Source of the DNA: Desulfocarbo indianensis
GTDB lineage: Bacteria; Desulfobacterota; Desulfarculia; Desulfarculales; Desulfarculaceae
Assembly (NCBI GenBank): GCA_001184205.1
Contig: LBMP01000005.1
Coordinates: forward strand, 372,001-436,000
Direction of reading: 5' to 3'
Length of the DNA: 64,000 nt
Positions within the stretch are counted from its first letter, which is position 1. Every line of letters begins with the position of its first letter. Positions 1 through 8,147 of the stretch are shown here, in pieces. The notes below the pieces were generated by a model that did no database searches, was not told where the DNA came from, and saw only the letters and a program-made list of their open reading frames with translations. Position numbers and translations under genes: made by a program.

Positions 1-140
1 GGCGTCGCTCTGCAAGGCGCTGGTGAACTGATAATAGCCAATGGCCATCACCAAGAGAAAAGGAATGCCCGGCACCACGATCATGGTGGCCAGTATCTTA
101 TTTTTCAGGGCCTTGTAGGGTTGTTTCGCCTGGTGCTCCA
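1..140 (-). CDS. N-terminus of a membrane-anchored signalling protein (partial)
   Basis: The gene runs off the left edge; only the first 46 codons are visible, read leftwards from an ATG at 138-140. A basic cytoplasmic start (residues about 1-15, several Lys) is followed by one hydrophobic stretch (about 17-38) and then a polar segment. This is the usual beginning of a two-component sensor kinase or chemoreceptor whose periplasmic domain follows. A purine-rich ribosome site (AAAGGAGAGG) lies 9 bases upstream of the ATG. The transmembrane start is seen directly; the signalling role is inferred from this layout alone, since no catalytic domain is in the window. Confidence 0.5.
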
Positions 141-403
141 TGTGTGCCCGCCTCTCCTTTCTGGGTTGGCCGCCGCGCCAGCACGCAGCTTAGCCGAGTG
201 ATTCCAGCTTAGTGAAAGCAGGGCAAGTAGGAAATGAGGCCCAAACCTCAATTACGGGCGCCAACCCACCTATTTTGGCGCACTCTTATCCCCCAGGTTT
301 CAGGGCCTGATTCGGGTTTTAGGCACTTTAATCTTTTATCTTAATATGTTATGCAGGATGGCCAAAAGAAAAGGCGGATTGGGGTCTTGGCCCCAGACCA
401 GAA

Positions 404-431
404 GCGCCGGGGCCTTGAGCGGCCCCGGCGC
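404..431 (-). terminator. Terminator after iorB
   Basis: Perfect 11-bp inverted repeat (404-414 with 421-431, 6-base loop), 20 bases beyond the iorB stop on the minus strand. A second short GGGG...CCCC hairpin lies at about 381-394 and a T-rich tract (TTTTCTTTT in the minus-strand transcript) follows near 363-372. The rest of 141-451 holds the upstream region of the gene at 1-140 and no open frame that I can support. Confidence 0.65.
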
Positions 432-451
432 GGGATGAACGGAAGGCTGTT

Positions 452-1045
452 TTAGGCCGCCGCGGCGGCCTTGAAGCCCAGATCGAAAGCGGCCAGATTG
501 GCCTGGGTGAACCGCTCCTTGGTGTTCTGGCGGATCATTTTCTTGATGGATTTAACCGGCACATCCAGCTCGCCCCTGGCGAACAGGGCGCCCAGCATGA
601 CCATGTTGAGGCTCAAGGGGTTCTTGGCCTGCTCGGCCAGGTCCTGGCCGTCGAAAGCCACCACCTTTTTCACCTTTTTGCGCAGGACGGCCACCGATTC
701 CTCGGGCGGGGGATAGGCGGCGGCGCCGATGGCCACCGTGAAGGGCGGCAAGGCCCTGGTGCTGGTTATCACCAGGGTGTCCCGGTTGCACTTGCCCAAA
801 AGGCGCAGGGCTTCCAGGGGCTCGAAGCTCATGAGGATATCGGCCTCGCCGGCGGATACGATGGGGCTTTTGGCGCCGCCCAGAATCACCGCCGATTCCA
901 CCACGCCGCCGCGCTGGGCCATGCCGTGAATCTCGCTCACCACCACGGGCAGGCCGGCGTCCAGGGCCGCCATGCCCAGAAGGTTGCTGGCTAGGAGGTT
1001 TCCCTGGCCGCCCACGGCTACGTTAACTATGCGCTGGGTTTTCAT
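452..1045 (-). CDS. iorB: Indolepyruvate:ferredoxin oxidoreductase, beta subunit
   Basis: Small subunit (197 aa) of the cytoplasmic enzyme that oxidatively decarboxylates aryl-pyruvates (indolepyruvate, phenylpyruvate, hydroxyphenylpyruvate) to aryl-acetyl-CoA, passing electrons to ferredoxin. It begins with the gamma-domain signature of the 2-oxoacid:ferredoxin oxidoreductase family (VGGQGNLLAS, residues about 11-20) and the conserved SEIHGMAQRGG (about 37-47). Length is typical of IorB. It lies 15 bases downstream of iorA on the same strand, so the two are an operon ending at the hairpin at 404-431. The closest alternative is another 2-oxoacid oxidoreductase gamma/beta subunit, but the iorA partner fixes the assignment. 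Confidence 0.92.
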   Translation of the reverse strand: MKTQRIVNVAVGGQGNLLASNLLGMAALDAGLPVVVSEIHGMAQRGGVVESAVILGGAKSPIVSAGEADILMSFEPLEALRLLGKCNRDTLVITSTRALPPFTVAIGAAAYPPPEESVAVLRKKVKKVVAFDGQDLAEQAKNPLSLNMVMLGALFARGELDVPVKSIKKMIRQNTKERFTQANLAAFDLGFKAAAAA

Positions 1046-1060
1046 GGTTACTCCTCCCGC

Positions 1061-2956
1061 CTAGGCTTTCACCGGCAATATGGCGTTTTCCGGGCATATC
1101 TGGGCGCAAAGCGCGCAGCCGATGCATTGCAGGCTGTTGATCTTGGCCTTGCCGTTTTCCAGGAACATGGCCGGACAGGCCACCTTCTTGATGCAGTCCA
1201 GATGACCCTTGCACTTGGCCTCGCTCACCTGGAAGGGCTTCCTGGTCTTGGGAGCCACCCGGCGGGCGTACAGGGGGCAGAGCTCCTTGGAGATGACGAC
1301 GCTCACCCCCTGGAACTCCACGGCCTCTTTTATGGCGGCGATGGACGACTTGGTCTTCAGGGGCTTGATGGTGGTCACGTGCTGCACGCCCAGGCCGCGC
1401 ACCACGCCCTCGATGTCGATATGGGTGGTGCTGTCGCCGATCTTTTCGGTGTCCACCCCCGGATGGGGCTGGTGGCCGGTCATGGCGGTGGTGCCGTTGT
1501 CCAGAATCACCAGGGTGAAGTTATGGTTGTTGTGCACCGCGTTGGCCAGGCCGGTGAGGCCGGAATGGAAAAAGGTGGAATCGCCGATGAAGCTGACCAC
1601 CTTCTGCCCGGTGGCCCGGGAAATGCCGCCGGAGCTGGAGACGCTGGAGCCCATACAGATCAGGAAATCGGCCATGCTGATGGGCGGCAACAGGCCCAGG
1701 GTGTAGCAGCCGATGTCGGTGGGGTAGACGGCGTCCTGGCCCAGCACCTCCTTGACCGCGTAATAAGTGGCGCGGTGGGGACAGCCGGCGCACAGGTTGG
1801 GCGGCCGGCCCGGCAGGGCGGGCAGCCCCTTGGGGCTCACGGGGGTGGTGTTTTTATATTTGAAGCCGAAGGTCTTGGCCAGCACCTGGCGCACCAGGCG
1901 CGGGTTGTACTCAAAGGCCCGGCTGAAGAAATCGGGCGCGGCCACGTCCACGCTCTGGGCGGGGACCTTGTCGCTCTTGCCCACGATCTCCACCTTGATC
2001 TTGTCGCGCTGGGCTATGGCCCGGCAGGCGTTTTCCAGAAGAGGCTCCAGCTCCTCCACCACCAGCACCTTGTCGGCGGTCTTGAGGAAGTTGGCGATCT
2101 TCTTTTCGGGCAGGGGCCAGGACATGCCGATCTTGAGCACCTTGACCTTGGTTTTGGCGCCCAGGTCGTCCAGGGCGTCGCTCACGTAGTGGGCGGCCAC
2201 GCCGCTGGTGATCACGCCCAGCTTGCCCCGGCCGCTCACGGTGTTCCAGGGGCCCTTTTCGCTCACGGCCTGGGCCTTGTCGTAGATCTGCATGAGACGC
2301 AGGTGCAGCTTGCGGCTCACCGCCGGCACCGTGACGAAGCGCATGGGGTCTTTCTTGAATTTGCTTTGCAGCTTGGGGGTCTTGGGCTTGGCGAAAGGCA
2401 CCGCCTCGCGGGCGTGGTTCACCCGGGTGGTGGTGCGCAGAAGCACCGGCGTCTCCAGTTCCTCGGAAAGATCAAAGGCGAACTTGACCATTTCCTTGGC
2501 TTCCACCGGGTCGGCGGGCTCGAACATGGGCAGGCCGCTCAGGCGGGCGTAATAGCGGCTGTCCTGCTCGTTCTGGCTGGAGAACATGGAGGGGTCGTCG
2601 GCGGCCAGCACCACCATGCCGGCCTGGGTCCCCACGTAGGCCAGGGTCATCAGGGGATCGGCGGCCACGTTGAGGCCGACGTGCTTCATGGTGCACAGGG
2701 TGCGCAGACCGGCGGCCGCGGCTCCGGAGGCGCATTCCAAGGCCACCTTTTCATTGGTGGAATACTCGAAATAGTACTTGGCGGCCTCGGGACTCTGTTT
2801 CTTAAGCCGATACAGGGTATCCGGCACCTCCGAGGAGGGGGTGCCCGGGTAACAGGTGGCGAAAGCCAGACCCGCCTCCAGGGCCCCGCGCACTATGGCC
2901 TCGTTGCCCAGAAGCAGATGGCTCTTGCCGCCGGATGGGGTCAGGAGCTTATCCAT
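1061..2956 (-). CDS. iorA: Indolepyruvate:ferredoxin oxidoreductase, alpha subunit
   Basis: Large catalytic subunit (631 aa). Domains in order: an N-terminal pyrimidine-binding domain with the substrate loop (YPGTPSSEV near residue 37), a transketolase C-like middle, a thiamine-diphosphate domain (GDS...N region, about 455-490) and a C-terminal two-cluster ferredoxin (an atypical CxGxxxC...CPA set, then CIGCALCAQICP). The start chosen, MDKLL at 2956, has GGAGG nine bases upstream; an ATG at 2977 in frame sits before that ribosome site and is less likely. Ior enzymes work in aromatic amino acid fermentation, or in reverse as aryl-pyruvate synthases in autotrophs. No aryl-CoA ligase gene is adjacent here. 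Confidence 0.94.
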   Translation of the reverse strand: MDKLLTPSGGKSHLLLGNEAIVRGALEAGLAFATCYPGTPSSEVPDTLYRLKKQSPEAAKYYFEYSTNEKVALECASGAAAAGLRTLCTMKHVGLNVAADPLMTLAYVGTQAGMVVLAADDPSMFSSQNEQDSRYYARLSGLPMFEPADPVEAKEMVKFAFDLSEELETPVLLRTTTRVNHAREAVPFAKPKTPKLQSKFKKDPMRFVTVPAVSRKLHLRLMQIYDKAQAVSEKGPWNTVSGRGKLGVITSGVAAHYVSDALDDLGAKTKVKVLKIGMSWPLPEKKIANFLKTADKVLVVEELEPLLENACRAIAQRDKIKVEIVGKSDKVPAQSVDVAAPDFFSRAFEYNPRLVRQVLAKTFGFKYKNTTPVSPKGLPALPGRPPNLCAGCPHRATYYAVKEVLGQDAVYPTDIGCYTLGLLPPISMADFLICMGSSVSSSGGISRATGQKVVSFIGDSTFFHSGLTGLANAVHNNHNFTLVILDNGTTAMTGHQPHPGVDTEKIGDSTTHIDIEGVVRGLGVQHVTTIKPLKTKSSIAAIKEAVEFQGVSVVISKELCPLYARRVAPKTRKPFQVSEAKCKGHLDCIKKVACPAMFLENGKAKINSLQCIGCALCAQICPENAILPVKA

Positions 2957-3073
2957 AGGTTCATTCCTCCAACCCATTTTAAATATGGCTGATTAGCGGC
3001 CCCGGCCCCGTTGGCCGAGAGTAAGGCGATTTAATTATGCGATTATTTGAAGCCGGCTCTGCGCCGCCCCGGA

Positions 3074-3092
3074 GTAGTTACATGTTAGCTAC
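3074..3092. promoter_or_regulatory. Imperfect palindrome downstream of the iorA start point
   Basis: A 19-base imperfect inverted repeat (GTAG...CTAC arms around CATG) about 10-28 bases downstream of the predicted iorA transcription start. Position and symmetry suit a repressor site for the divergent iorA/GNAT region. No regulator gene is adjacent, so this is inference from symmetry only. Confidence 0.3.
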
Positions 3093-3107
3093 AAAATAAC
3101 TGCCACG

Positions 3108-3137
3108 AATGTAGACGGGATTAAGCCGGCGTGTCAA
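3108..3137 (-). promoter_or_regulatory. Sigma-70-type promoter of iorAB
   Basis: On the minus strand TTGACA (3137-3132), an 18-base spacer and TACATT (3113-3108). This gives a leader of roughly 145 bases before iorA. Confidence 0.55.
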
Positions 3138-3201
3138 GAGGAAAAACCGCTTTCCCGCGCCAAAAGGCCCCCATTGATTTGTGCAGTTTTTCTCACGCCC
3201 G

Positions 3202-3230
3202 TTGACAAGGCTTTCCCAGGGTGCTACCAA
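3202..3230 (+). promoter_or_regulatory. Possible promoter for the GNAT gene
   Basis: TTGACA (3202-3207), 17-base spacer, weak -10 TACCAA (3225-3230), about 30 bases before the ATG at 3261. The -35 is consensus, the -10 poor. Together with the minus-strand promoter at 3108-3137 this makes 2957-3260 a divergent promoter region without other genes. Confidence 0.4.
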
Positions 3231-3260
3231 GTAGCGAAGCCTTTTACCGGGGAAGGGCAA

Positions 3261-3839
3261 ATGGCCGGCGCAACTGAAACCACCGCCATATTGAACGACG
3301 GACGCGAACTGGCTTTGGCCTGGCTCACACCCGGCGACGCCGGCATCTTCCCGCAATTGGCCGAATCCCTGGCCCCGGCCGACACCGCCCATTTGAGCCT
3401 CGATCTCAAGAACCCGGCCCAATTGACGCGCTGGCTGGAGAGTCTTGAGCGCGGCGAACTCCTGATTCTGGCCGCCCGCGACCCCGAGGAAAACCGGCGC
3501 TTGAGCGGCTATTGCGCCCTCCGGCTGGGCCGGGGGGCCCGGGCCCACATGGCCCAGGTGGAAACCTTTCTGCAGCCCCCCTACCGGGATTTGGGCCTGG
3601 GCAGCACCCTTATCAAGGAAGCGGCCGGCCTGGCCGCCCAACGCAAGCTCGATTATTTGGAGGCCGAGGTCCACGTGGAGGACCGGGCGCTCATCGACGC
3701 CCTGAAAAACCTTGGCTTTGAGCTGAAAGCCATTATAGAAAACTATAGAGTGGATTGCGCCGGCGAACCCTACGACGTGATAATCTTGTTGAAACGCCTG
3801 AGCTATCCCAGCAAGAAAGAATTTTTGTACCGCTATTAG
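3261..3839 (+). CDS. GNAT-family N-acetyltransferase
   Basis: Predicted 192-residue acetyl-CoA-dependent N-acyltransferase. The GNAT core is in the second half: a beta4 strand (VETFLQPPYRDLGLGSTLIKE) leading into the acetyl-CoA loop (R/Q-x-x-G-x-G/S equivalent: RDLGLGS), then the alpha4-beta6 unit with LIDALKNLGFEL typical of the fold's end. Start at 3261 is preceded by GGGGAAGG; an in-frame ATG at 3174 would add 29 residues of poor character and overlaps the promoter. Substrate unknown. It stands alone between the divergent iorA promoter and a receiver gene on the same strand 114 bases downstream. Confidence 0.75.
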   Translation: MAGATETTAILNDGRELALAWLTPGDAGIFPQLAESLAPADTAHLSLDLKNPAQLTRWLESLERGELLILAARDPEENRRLSGYCALRLGRGARAHMAQVETFLQPPYRDLGLGSTLIKEAAGLAAQRKLDYLEAEVHVEDRALIDALKNLGFELKAIIENYRVDCAGEPYDVIILLKRLSYPSKKEFLYRY

Positions 3840-3953
3840 GGTTTTATGGAAGCCCGGCGGCATTGGTTGACTTGGGCCTGGCGGCTGGTTTAAGGTGGCG
3901 CCTGACAAACCGCCCAGCGCCCGTAAACACCAACATCCTGCCAAGGTGGGACT

Positions 3954-4346
3954 ATGGCCAAGATTCTGATCATCGACGACGACCCTGATTTCACCCTGGC
4001 CAACAAGGCCATTCTGGAGGCCGCCGGCCACGAGGTCATAACCGCCTCCGACGGCAAGGCCGGGCTGGAATCGGTGAAATCCCAGGACCCGGACCTGATC
4101 ATCCTGGACATCATGATGGACTCCATTTTCGAAGGGTTCTCGGTTACCACCACCCTGCGGGGCACCCCGGAATACATGGATTACCGCGACATCCCGGTGC
4201 TCATGGTTTCGGCGGTGAAGAAAATGACCGGCGAGCGCTTTGAAATACCGCCGGAGGCCAAGATCGCCGAGGGCGATGAGTTTCTGGACAAACCCTTCAC
4301 CGCCGAGGTGTTGCTGAGCAAGGTCAACAAGCTCTTGGGAGCTTAA
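3954..4346 (+). CDS. Stand-alone response-regulator receiver protein
   Basis: A 130-residue CheY-like single receiver domain. The acidic pocket D8-D9-D10, phospho-acceptor D52 (IILDIMM) and C-terminal Lys in FLDKPF are all present, so it should be phosphorylatable. There is no output domain, so it acts through protein contacts or as a phosphotransfer shuttle. It carries a slightly long loop after beta3 (the region from TTLRGTPEYMDYRD onward), as in many deltaproteobacterial single receivers. The receiver-kinase gene begins 11 bases after its stop, so the two are almost certainly co-transcribed and probably interact. Confidence 0.88.
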   Translation: MAKILIIDDDPDFTLANKAILEAAGHEVITASDGKAGLESVKSQDPDLIILDIMMDSIFEGFSVTTTLRGTPEYMDYRDIPVLMVSAVKKMTGERFEIPPEAKIAEGDEFLDKPFTAEVLLSKVNKLLGA

Positions 4347-4357
4347 GGCCCGGAACC

Positions 4358-5458
4358 ATGGTTCTGCGCGCCCAGCCACACATCCTGGTGATCGACGACG
4401 ACGAGGTGGCCCGGGATTCGGCCCGGGTCCTCCTGAGCCGTTGGGGTTACCGGGTGACCCTGGCCGAAACCGGCGAGAAGGGGTTGGAAGCTTTAAAGGC
4501 CGATCCCCCCGACCTCCTGGTGGTGGACCTGCAAATGCCCGGCATCAGCGGCTTGGAGGTCCTGGAGGCGGTGCGCGAATTCGACCCCACCATCATCTGC
4601 ATAATGGTGACCGGCTTCGCCACCCTGCAATCGGCCATGGACGCCATGAAGCAAGGTGCTTATGACTTCCTGCCCAAGCCATTTTCCCCGGACGAGCTCA
4701 AGCTGGCGGTCAACCGCGGCTTGGAACGGCGCTTCCTGGAAAAGGAAGCCCAGAAGCTCCGCGAGGAAAAGGCCCGCATGGAAGCCAACTTCGTGACCAT
4801 GGTGAGCCATCAGATGCGTTCGCCCCTGGCGGCGGTGCGCCAGCTTCTGGAAGTGGCGGCCACCGAAAGCCTGGGCCCCTTGGAGGCGAAATATAAAGAC
4901 CTCGTGACGCGGGCCAATTTAAGAATCGACGGCCTGATGCAGGACATGAACGCCTGGCTGAACATGGTCCGCATCGAAGAAGACGGCGTCGCCGAGCGCA
5001 AGCAGCCGGTCAAGCTCTCGGAAATAATCGCGGGTTTGGCCAAACGGACCCAGATGGAGGCCGAAGCGGCCGGCCAGACCGTGGTGGTGGAAGAGGCGGC
5101 CGACGACGCCACCTTGCAGGTGGACCGGGAAAGCCTGATGGAGGCCCTTTACAACATCGCTTCCAACGCGGTGAAGTACAACCGCGACCAGGGCCAGGTG
5201 AGCATCCGGTCGCACAGCACCCGCCTGCAGGCCGACATCATCATCAGCGACCAGGGCCCCGGAATACCCAAGGCTGAAATACCCTATATTTTCGATGACT
5301 TCTTTCGGTCGAAAAGCCCGAAGCTCAAGTCAAAACCCGGCACGGGGCTGGGCCTTTCCATCACCCGGCGCATTGTGCGGGCTCATGGGGGAGAAGTCAC
5401 TGTAACATCTCGGGAAGATGAGGGAACCAGCTTTACGGTTTCATTGCCGCTGCAATAG
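4358..5458 (+). CDS. Receiver-histidine kinase hybrid
   Basis: A 366-residue cytoplasmic protein: receiver domain (residues about 8-120, with D13-D15, phospho-acceptor D57 and K107), a coiled-coil linker (about 122-145), HisKA with the phospho-acceptor H151 (VSHQMRSPL), and an HATPase domain with N-box (NIASNAVKYN), DQGPGIP and GTGLGLS. No transmembrane segment and no sensor domain, so its input is presumably phosphorylation of its own receiver by another kinase. The receiver-first order is common in Desulfobacterota phosphorelays. It probably signals to the stand-alone receiver encoded just upstream. Confidence 0.9.
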   Translation: MVLRAQPHILVIDDDEVARDSARVLLSRWGYRVTLAETGEKGLEALKADPPDLLVVDLQMPGISGLEVLEAVREFDPTIICIMVTGFATLQSAMDAMKQGAYDFLPKPFSPDELKLAVNRGLERRFLEKEAQKLREEKARMEANFVTMVSHQMRSPLAAVRQLLEVAATESLGPLEAKYKDLVTRANLRIDGLMQDMNAWLNMVRIEEDGVAERKQPVKLSEIIAGLAKRTQMEAEAAGQTVVVEEAADDATLQVDRESLMEALYNIASNAVKYNRDQGQVSIRSHSTRLQADIIISDQGPGIPKAEIPYIFDDFFRSKSPKLKSKPGTGLGLSITRRIVRAHGGEVTVTSREDEGTSFTVSLPLQ

Positions 5459-5482
5459 AGTTGTGCAATTTTTCGCATTAAG

Positions 5483-5512
5483 TTGACATGCCAAGCATGG
5501 CGGCTTTATAGT
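5483..5512 (+). promoter_or_regulatory. Sigma-70 promoter of the rnf operon
   Basis: Consensus TTGACA (5483-5488), 18-base spacer, TATAGT (5507-5512). It lies 25 bases after the kinase stop and gives a leader of about 217 bases before rnfC. The same hexamers and spacing recur at the symporter promoter (56904-56933). Confidence 0.75.
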
Positions 5513-5580
5513 GGGTGGCCAAGTCGCCTTACCGGCGGCGGCCACATATCAAACGAGCGAATCGCGGCCGGCCGCGTCGG

Positions 5581-5640
5581 GGCGCTCCCGCCCTTGAAGG
5601 GTGGAGAGGTGGCAAGCCTCCCGATGGGAACGGGGGCGCC
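5581..5640 (+). promoter_or_regulatory. Structured 5' leader of the rnf operon (candidate cis-regulatory RNA)
   Basis: An uninterrupted 10-bp stem (5581-5590 with 5631-5640, one G-U) encloses small hairpins: CCCT-TGA-AGGG (5591-5601), GAGG...CCTC (5605-5619) and CCC-GAT-GGG. A further GGCC/CCCC...GGGG/GGCC pairing is possible at about 5658-5700. It sits in the untranslated leader between the promoter and rnfC. I compared it by eye with the consensus cores of FMN, cobalamin, TPP, SAH, Mn and c-di-GMP switches and saw no match. GC-rich DNA forms such stems easily, so function is unproven. Confidence 0.35.
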
Positions 5641-5735
5641 GCCGAAGATACGCGACAGGCCGACCTCCCCGCCAGGGAGGCGCAAAATGGGGCCGGCCGG
5701 GCCCCGGACCGCTGGCAGCTTAGGAGCGATAGCGC

Positions 5736-7103
5736 ATGAGCATACTGACCATGTTCAAGGGCGTCCGCTTGCCGCGCGCGGCAGCGCCCTCCCCACCGGT
5801 GGACCTCGCCCCGCCTGAAAAAGTCTGGATACCGCTGCGGCAACACCAAGGAAGGGTGTGCGATCCGGTGGTGAATCCGGGCGATCAGGTGGGCCTGGGT
5901 CAATTGGTGGGCACGTCCGAGGAATTCGAGGCGGCCAACGTGCACGCCTCGGTGAGCGGCACCGTGGAAGCCATCGCGGAGGTCTACGACCCCGCCGGCC
6001 AAAAAGTGGCCGCGGTCGCCATCAAGAACGACGGCAAGGATTCGGCGTACGTTCCCGAAGGCGGCTTGCCCGCTCCGGTGGGCGGCGTGGACGACATAAT
6101 GAAAACCCGGCCGACCCGCCTCTTGCGGCGCCTGCGCGACGCGGGCCTGGTGCGCTCGGCCACCCTGGGCTTGCCCCTGCATGTGGACCTGTCGCCTCCC
6201 ATGGCGCCGCGTTCCTACATGTTCATGACCGGCATCCCGGTGGTGCGGCCCATAGACACCCTCATCATCCGGGCGGTGGACGTGGACCCGCCGGTGACGC
6301 CCAACCAGGCCTGTCTGTCCGAGGCCTCGGCCGAGCTGGAGATCGGCATCATAGCCCTGGCCCGCATAGCGGGGGCCCAGCGGGTGGTGATCGCGGTGCC
6401 CTCCGGCCAGCCTCACGAGGCGCTGGCCGGCCTGGCCGCGGCCAAGCAATGGGAATTGGCCAAGATCAACTCGGCCAACTACCCAGCCGCGCACCGCAAC
6501 CTCCTGGTGCACTCCATAACCGGCAGGGTGGTGCCCACTCCCTACGGCGAACCGCGCGACGTGGGCGTGGCGGTGCAGCCCTTGGTCACCGCCCTGGACG
6601 TGGGCAAGGTGCTGACCACCGGGCGGCCCCCGGTGGACCGGGTGTTCAGCGTGGCCGGCGACGTGCCCAATCCGCAGACCTTCCGGGTGCGTCTGGGAAC
6701 GCCCATCGGCGAGGCCATCAAGGCGGCCGGCGGCCTGCCCGCCAACTCGGGCAAGGTCATCGTGGGCGGCCCCATGCAGGGCTACGCCCATTTCGACCTG
6801 AACACGCCGGTGACCAAGGAAACCTGCGGCGTGCTGGTGCAATCGGCTGAACACGTGCGGTCCTTCCGCAACGAGCCCTGCATCCATTGCGGCCGTTGCG
6901 TGCAGGCCTGCCCGGTGAACCTGGTACCGGCCGAGTTGTCCAAGCTTTGCGAGTTCCAGCAGTTCGAGGACGCGGCCGACCGCGATCTCCTGCACTGTAT
7001 CGAGTGCGGCTGCTGCGCCTATGTCTGCCCGGCGCGCAGGCCCATGGTGCACTTGCTGCGCTATGGCAAAAGCGAAGTCTTGGCCGAGAGGATGGAGCAA
7101 TGA
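5736..7103 (+). CDS. rnfC: Rnf complex subunit C (NADH- and FMN-binding)
   Basis: 455 aa. RnfC is the cytoplasmic NADH-oxidising or NAD-reducing end of the ferredoxin:NAD+ oxidoreductase that pumps Na+ or H+. Seen here: an N-terminal barrel-sandwich/biotinyl-like domain (CDPVVNPGDQV... near residue 45), the Complex I 51-kDa-like FMN/NAD fold in the middle, a SLBB segment (VRLGTPIGEAIKAAGG) and two C-terminal [4Fe-4S] motifs, CIHCGRCVQACP and CIECGCCAYVCP. It is the first gene of rnfCDGEA and its stop overlaps the rnfD start (ATGA). Length is normal for the compact type without the long Ala/Lys tail found in gammaproteobacteria. Confidence 0.95.
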   Translation: MSILTMFKGVRLPRAAAPSPPVDLAPPEKVWIPLRQHQGRVCDPVVNPGDQVGLGQLVGTSEEFEAANVHASVSGTVEAIAEVYDPAGQKVAAVAIKNDGKDSAYVPEGGLPAPVGGVDDIMKTRPTRLLRRLRDAGLVRSATLGLPLHVDLSPPMAPRSYMFMTGIPVVRPIDTLIIRAVDVDPPVTPNQACLSEASAELEIGIIALARIAGAQRVVIAVPSGQPHEALAGLAAAKQWELAKINSANYPAAHRNLLVHSITGRVVPTPYGEPRDVGVAVQPLVTALDVGKVLTTGRPPVDRVFSVAGDVPNPQTFRVRLGTPIGEAIKAAGGLPANSGKVIVGGPMQGYAHFDLNTPVTKETCGVLVQSAEHVRSFRNEPCIHCGRCVQACPVNLVPAELSKLCEFQQFEDAADRDLLHCIECGCCAYVCPARRPMVHLLRYGKSEVLAERMEQ

Positions 7104-8086
7104 GCGCACCCCTACTGACCGTATCCACCTCCCCCCACTGGTTGGGCCGCACCACGGTGCGTTCCATGCACGTGGAGTGGCTGATCGCCTTGGCTCCGGC
7201 CTTGGTCATGGGAGTCTACCTGTTCAGCTACCAGGCGCTTATCGTGGTGGGGCTTTCGGCGGCGGCGGCCGTGGCGGCCGAGGCGGCTTACCAAAAAATC
7301 GCCAAGCAGCCCATTCTGGTGGGCGACCTGCACGCCTTGCTCATGGGCGTGCTCCTGGGGCTGATCCTGCCCGCCGGCGCGCCCTGGTGGCTGCCCGTGG
7401 TGGGCGGCGCCTTGGCGGTGGTCCTGGGCAAGCTCTTCTTCGGCGGCCTGGGCGGCTACCCCATGAATCCGGTGCTCATCGCCTGGGCGGCCCTGGCCCT
7501 TTCCTGGCCGGAGCACATGCAGTCCTTTTTCATGCCGTTCACCAACGAGGTTTCCGAGACGCCGCTCATGATGCTGAAAAACGACGTCAGCACCCTGGAA
7601 GTGGTGGGCTTGAGCGGCCTCTGGTGGGGGCAGTTCCCCGGAGCCATCGGCGCCAACTGCGGCTGGGCCCTGCTTTTGGGCGGGCTCTACCTGGTGGTGC
7701 GCCGCCTGGTGCCCTGGCAGATACCCCTGGGCGTGGTCTTGGGCGCCATTCTGCTGTCCTTGCTGGCCGCCTACACCGATCCCAACCTGGGCCAGCTGGG
7801 CTACAACACCTTCGGCCAAAACTTCGCCATAGCCCTTTTCCACCTGGGAGCGGGCGGCGTCATGATCTCCGCCTTTTTCCTGGGCACCGAGCCGGTTTCC
7901 AGCCCGGTGACCCCTTGGGGCATGTTCCTGTTCGGCCTGGGCATCGGCTTCATGGCCGTCATCGTGCGGGTGTGGGGAGGCCCGGTGGACGGCGCCTTCT
8001 TCGGCGTCCTGGTCATGAGCGCGGCCACCCCGCTCTTCGACCGCATCCGGCCCAAGGTTTTGGGCAAGGTGGTGCCGGGAACCTAG
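7100..8086 (+). CDS. rnfD: Rnf complex membrane subunit D
   Basis: 328 aa, about nine to ten hydrophobic helices, homologous to NqrB. The ATG at 7100 overlaps the rnfC stop. The segment EVSETPLMM (about residues 150-158) matches the site where RnfD/NqrB carries a phosphodiester-linked FMN on Thr; the Thr is conserved although the preceding residues differ from the usual SGAT. Flavinylation would need the ApbE encoded at the end of this cluster. The C-terminal MSAATPLFDR region is typical of the family. Confidence 0.95.
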   Translation: MSAPLLTVSTSPHWLGRTTVRSMHVEWLIALAPALVMGVYLFSYQALIVVGLSAAAAVAAEAAYQKIAKQPILVGDLHALLMGVLLGLILPAGAPWWLPVVGGALAVVLGKLFFGGLGGYPMNPVLIAWAALALSWPEHMQSFFMPFTNEVSETPLMMLKNDVSTLEVVGLSGLWWGQFPGAIGANCGWALLLGGLYLVVRRLVPWQIPLGVVLGAILLSLLAAYTDPNLGQLGYNTFGQNFAIALFHLGAGGVMISAFFLGTEPVSSPVTPWGMFLFGLGIGFMAVIVRVWGGPVDGAFFGVLVMSAATPLFDRIRPKVLGKVVPGT

Positions 8087-8147
8087 GGAGCCTGATGGCT
8101 TGTTGACACCAGCCTCGGATAACTCCGATTAGCAGGAGAGGCTAGCG

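Noticed and set aside
1127-2992. Long plus-strand frame of 621 codons opposite iorA
   Set aside because: Antisense shadow of a GC-rich gene: Gly/His/Leu-rich translation without any domain, and fully covered by iorA, whose motifs are unmistakable.
3078-4379. Minus-strand frame of 433 codons opposite the GNAT and receiver genes
   Set aside because: No ribosome site and no recognisable protein character; both opposite genes are certain families.
5581-5700. FMN, cobalamin or c-di-GMP riboswitch
   Set aside because: Hairpins are present but none of the conserved core strings of those classes could be found by eye; kept only as an unclassified leader.
5529-7109. Minus-strand frame of 526 codons opposite rnfC
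   Set aside because: Composition typical of an antisense frame (His, Gly, Gln excess); it also covers the rnf promoter-proximal leader.
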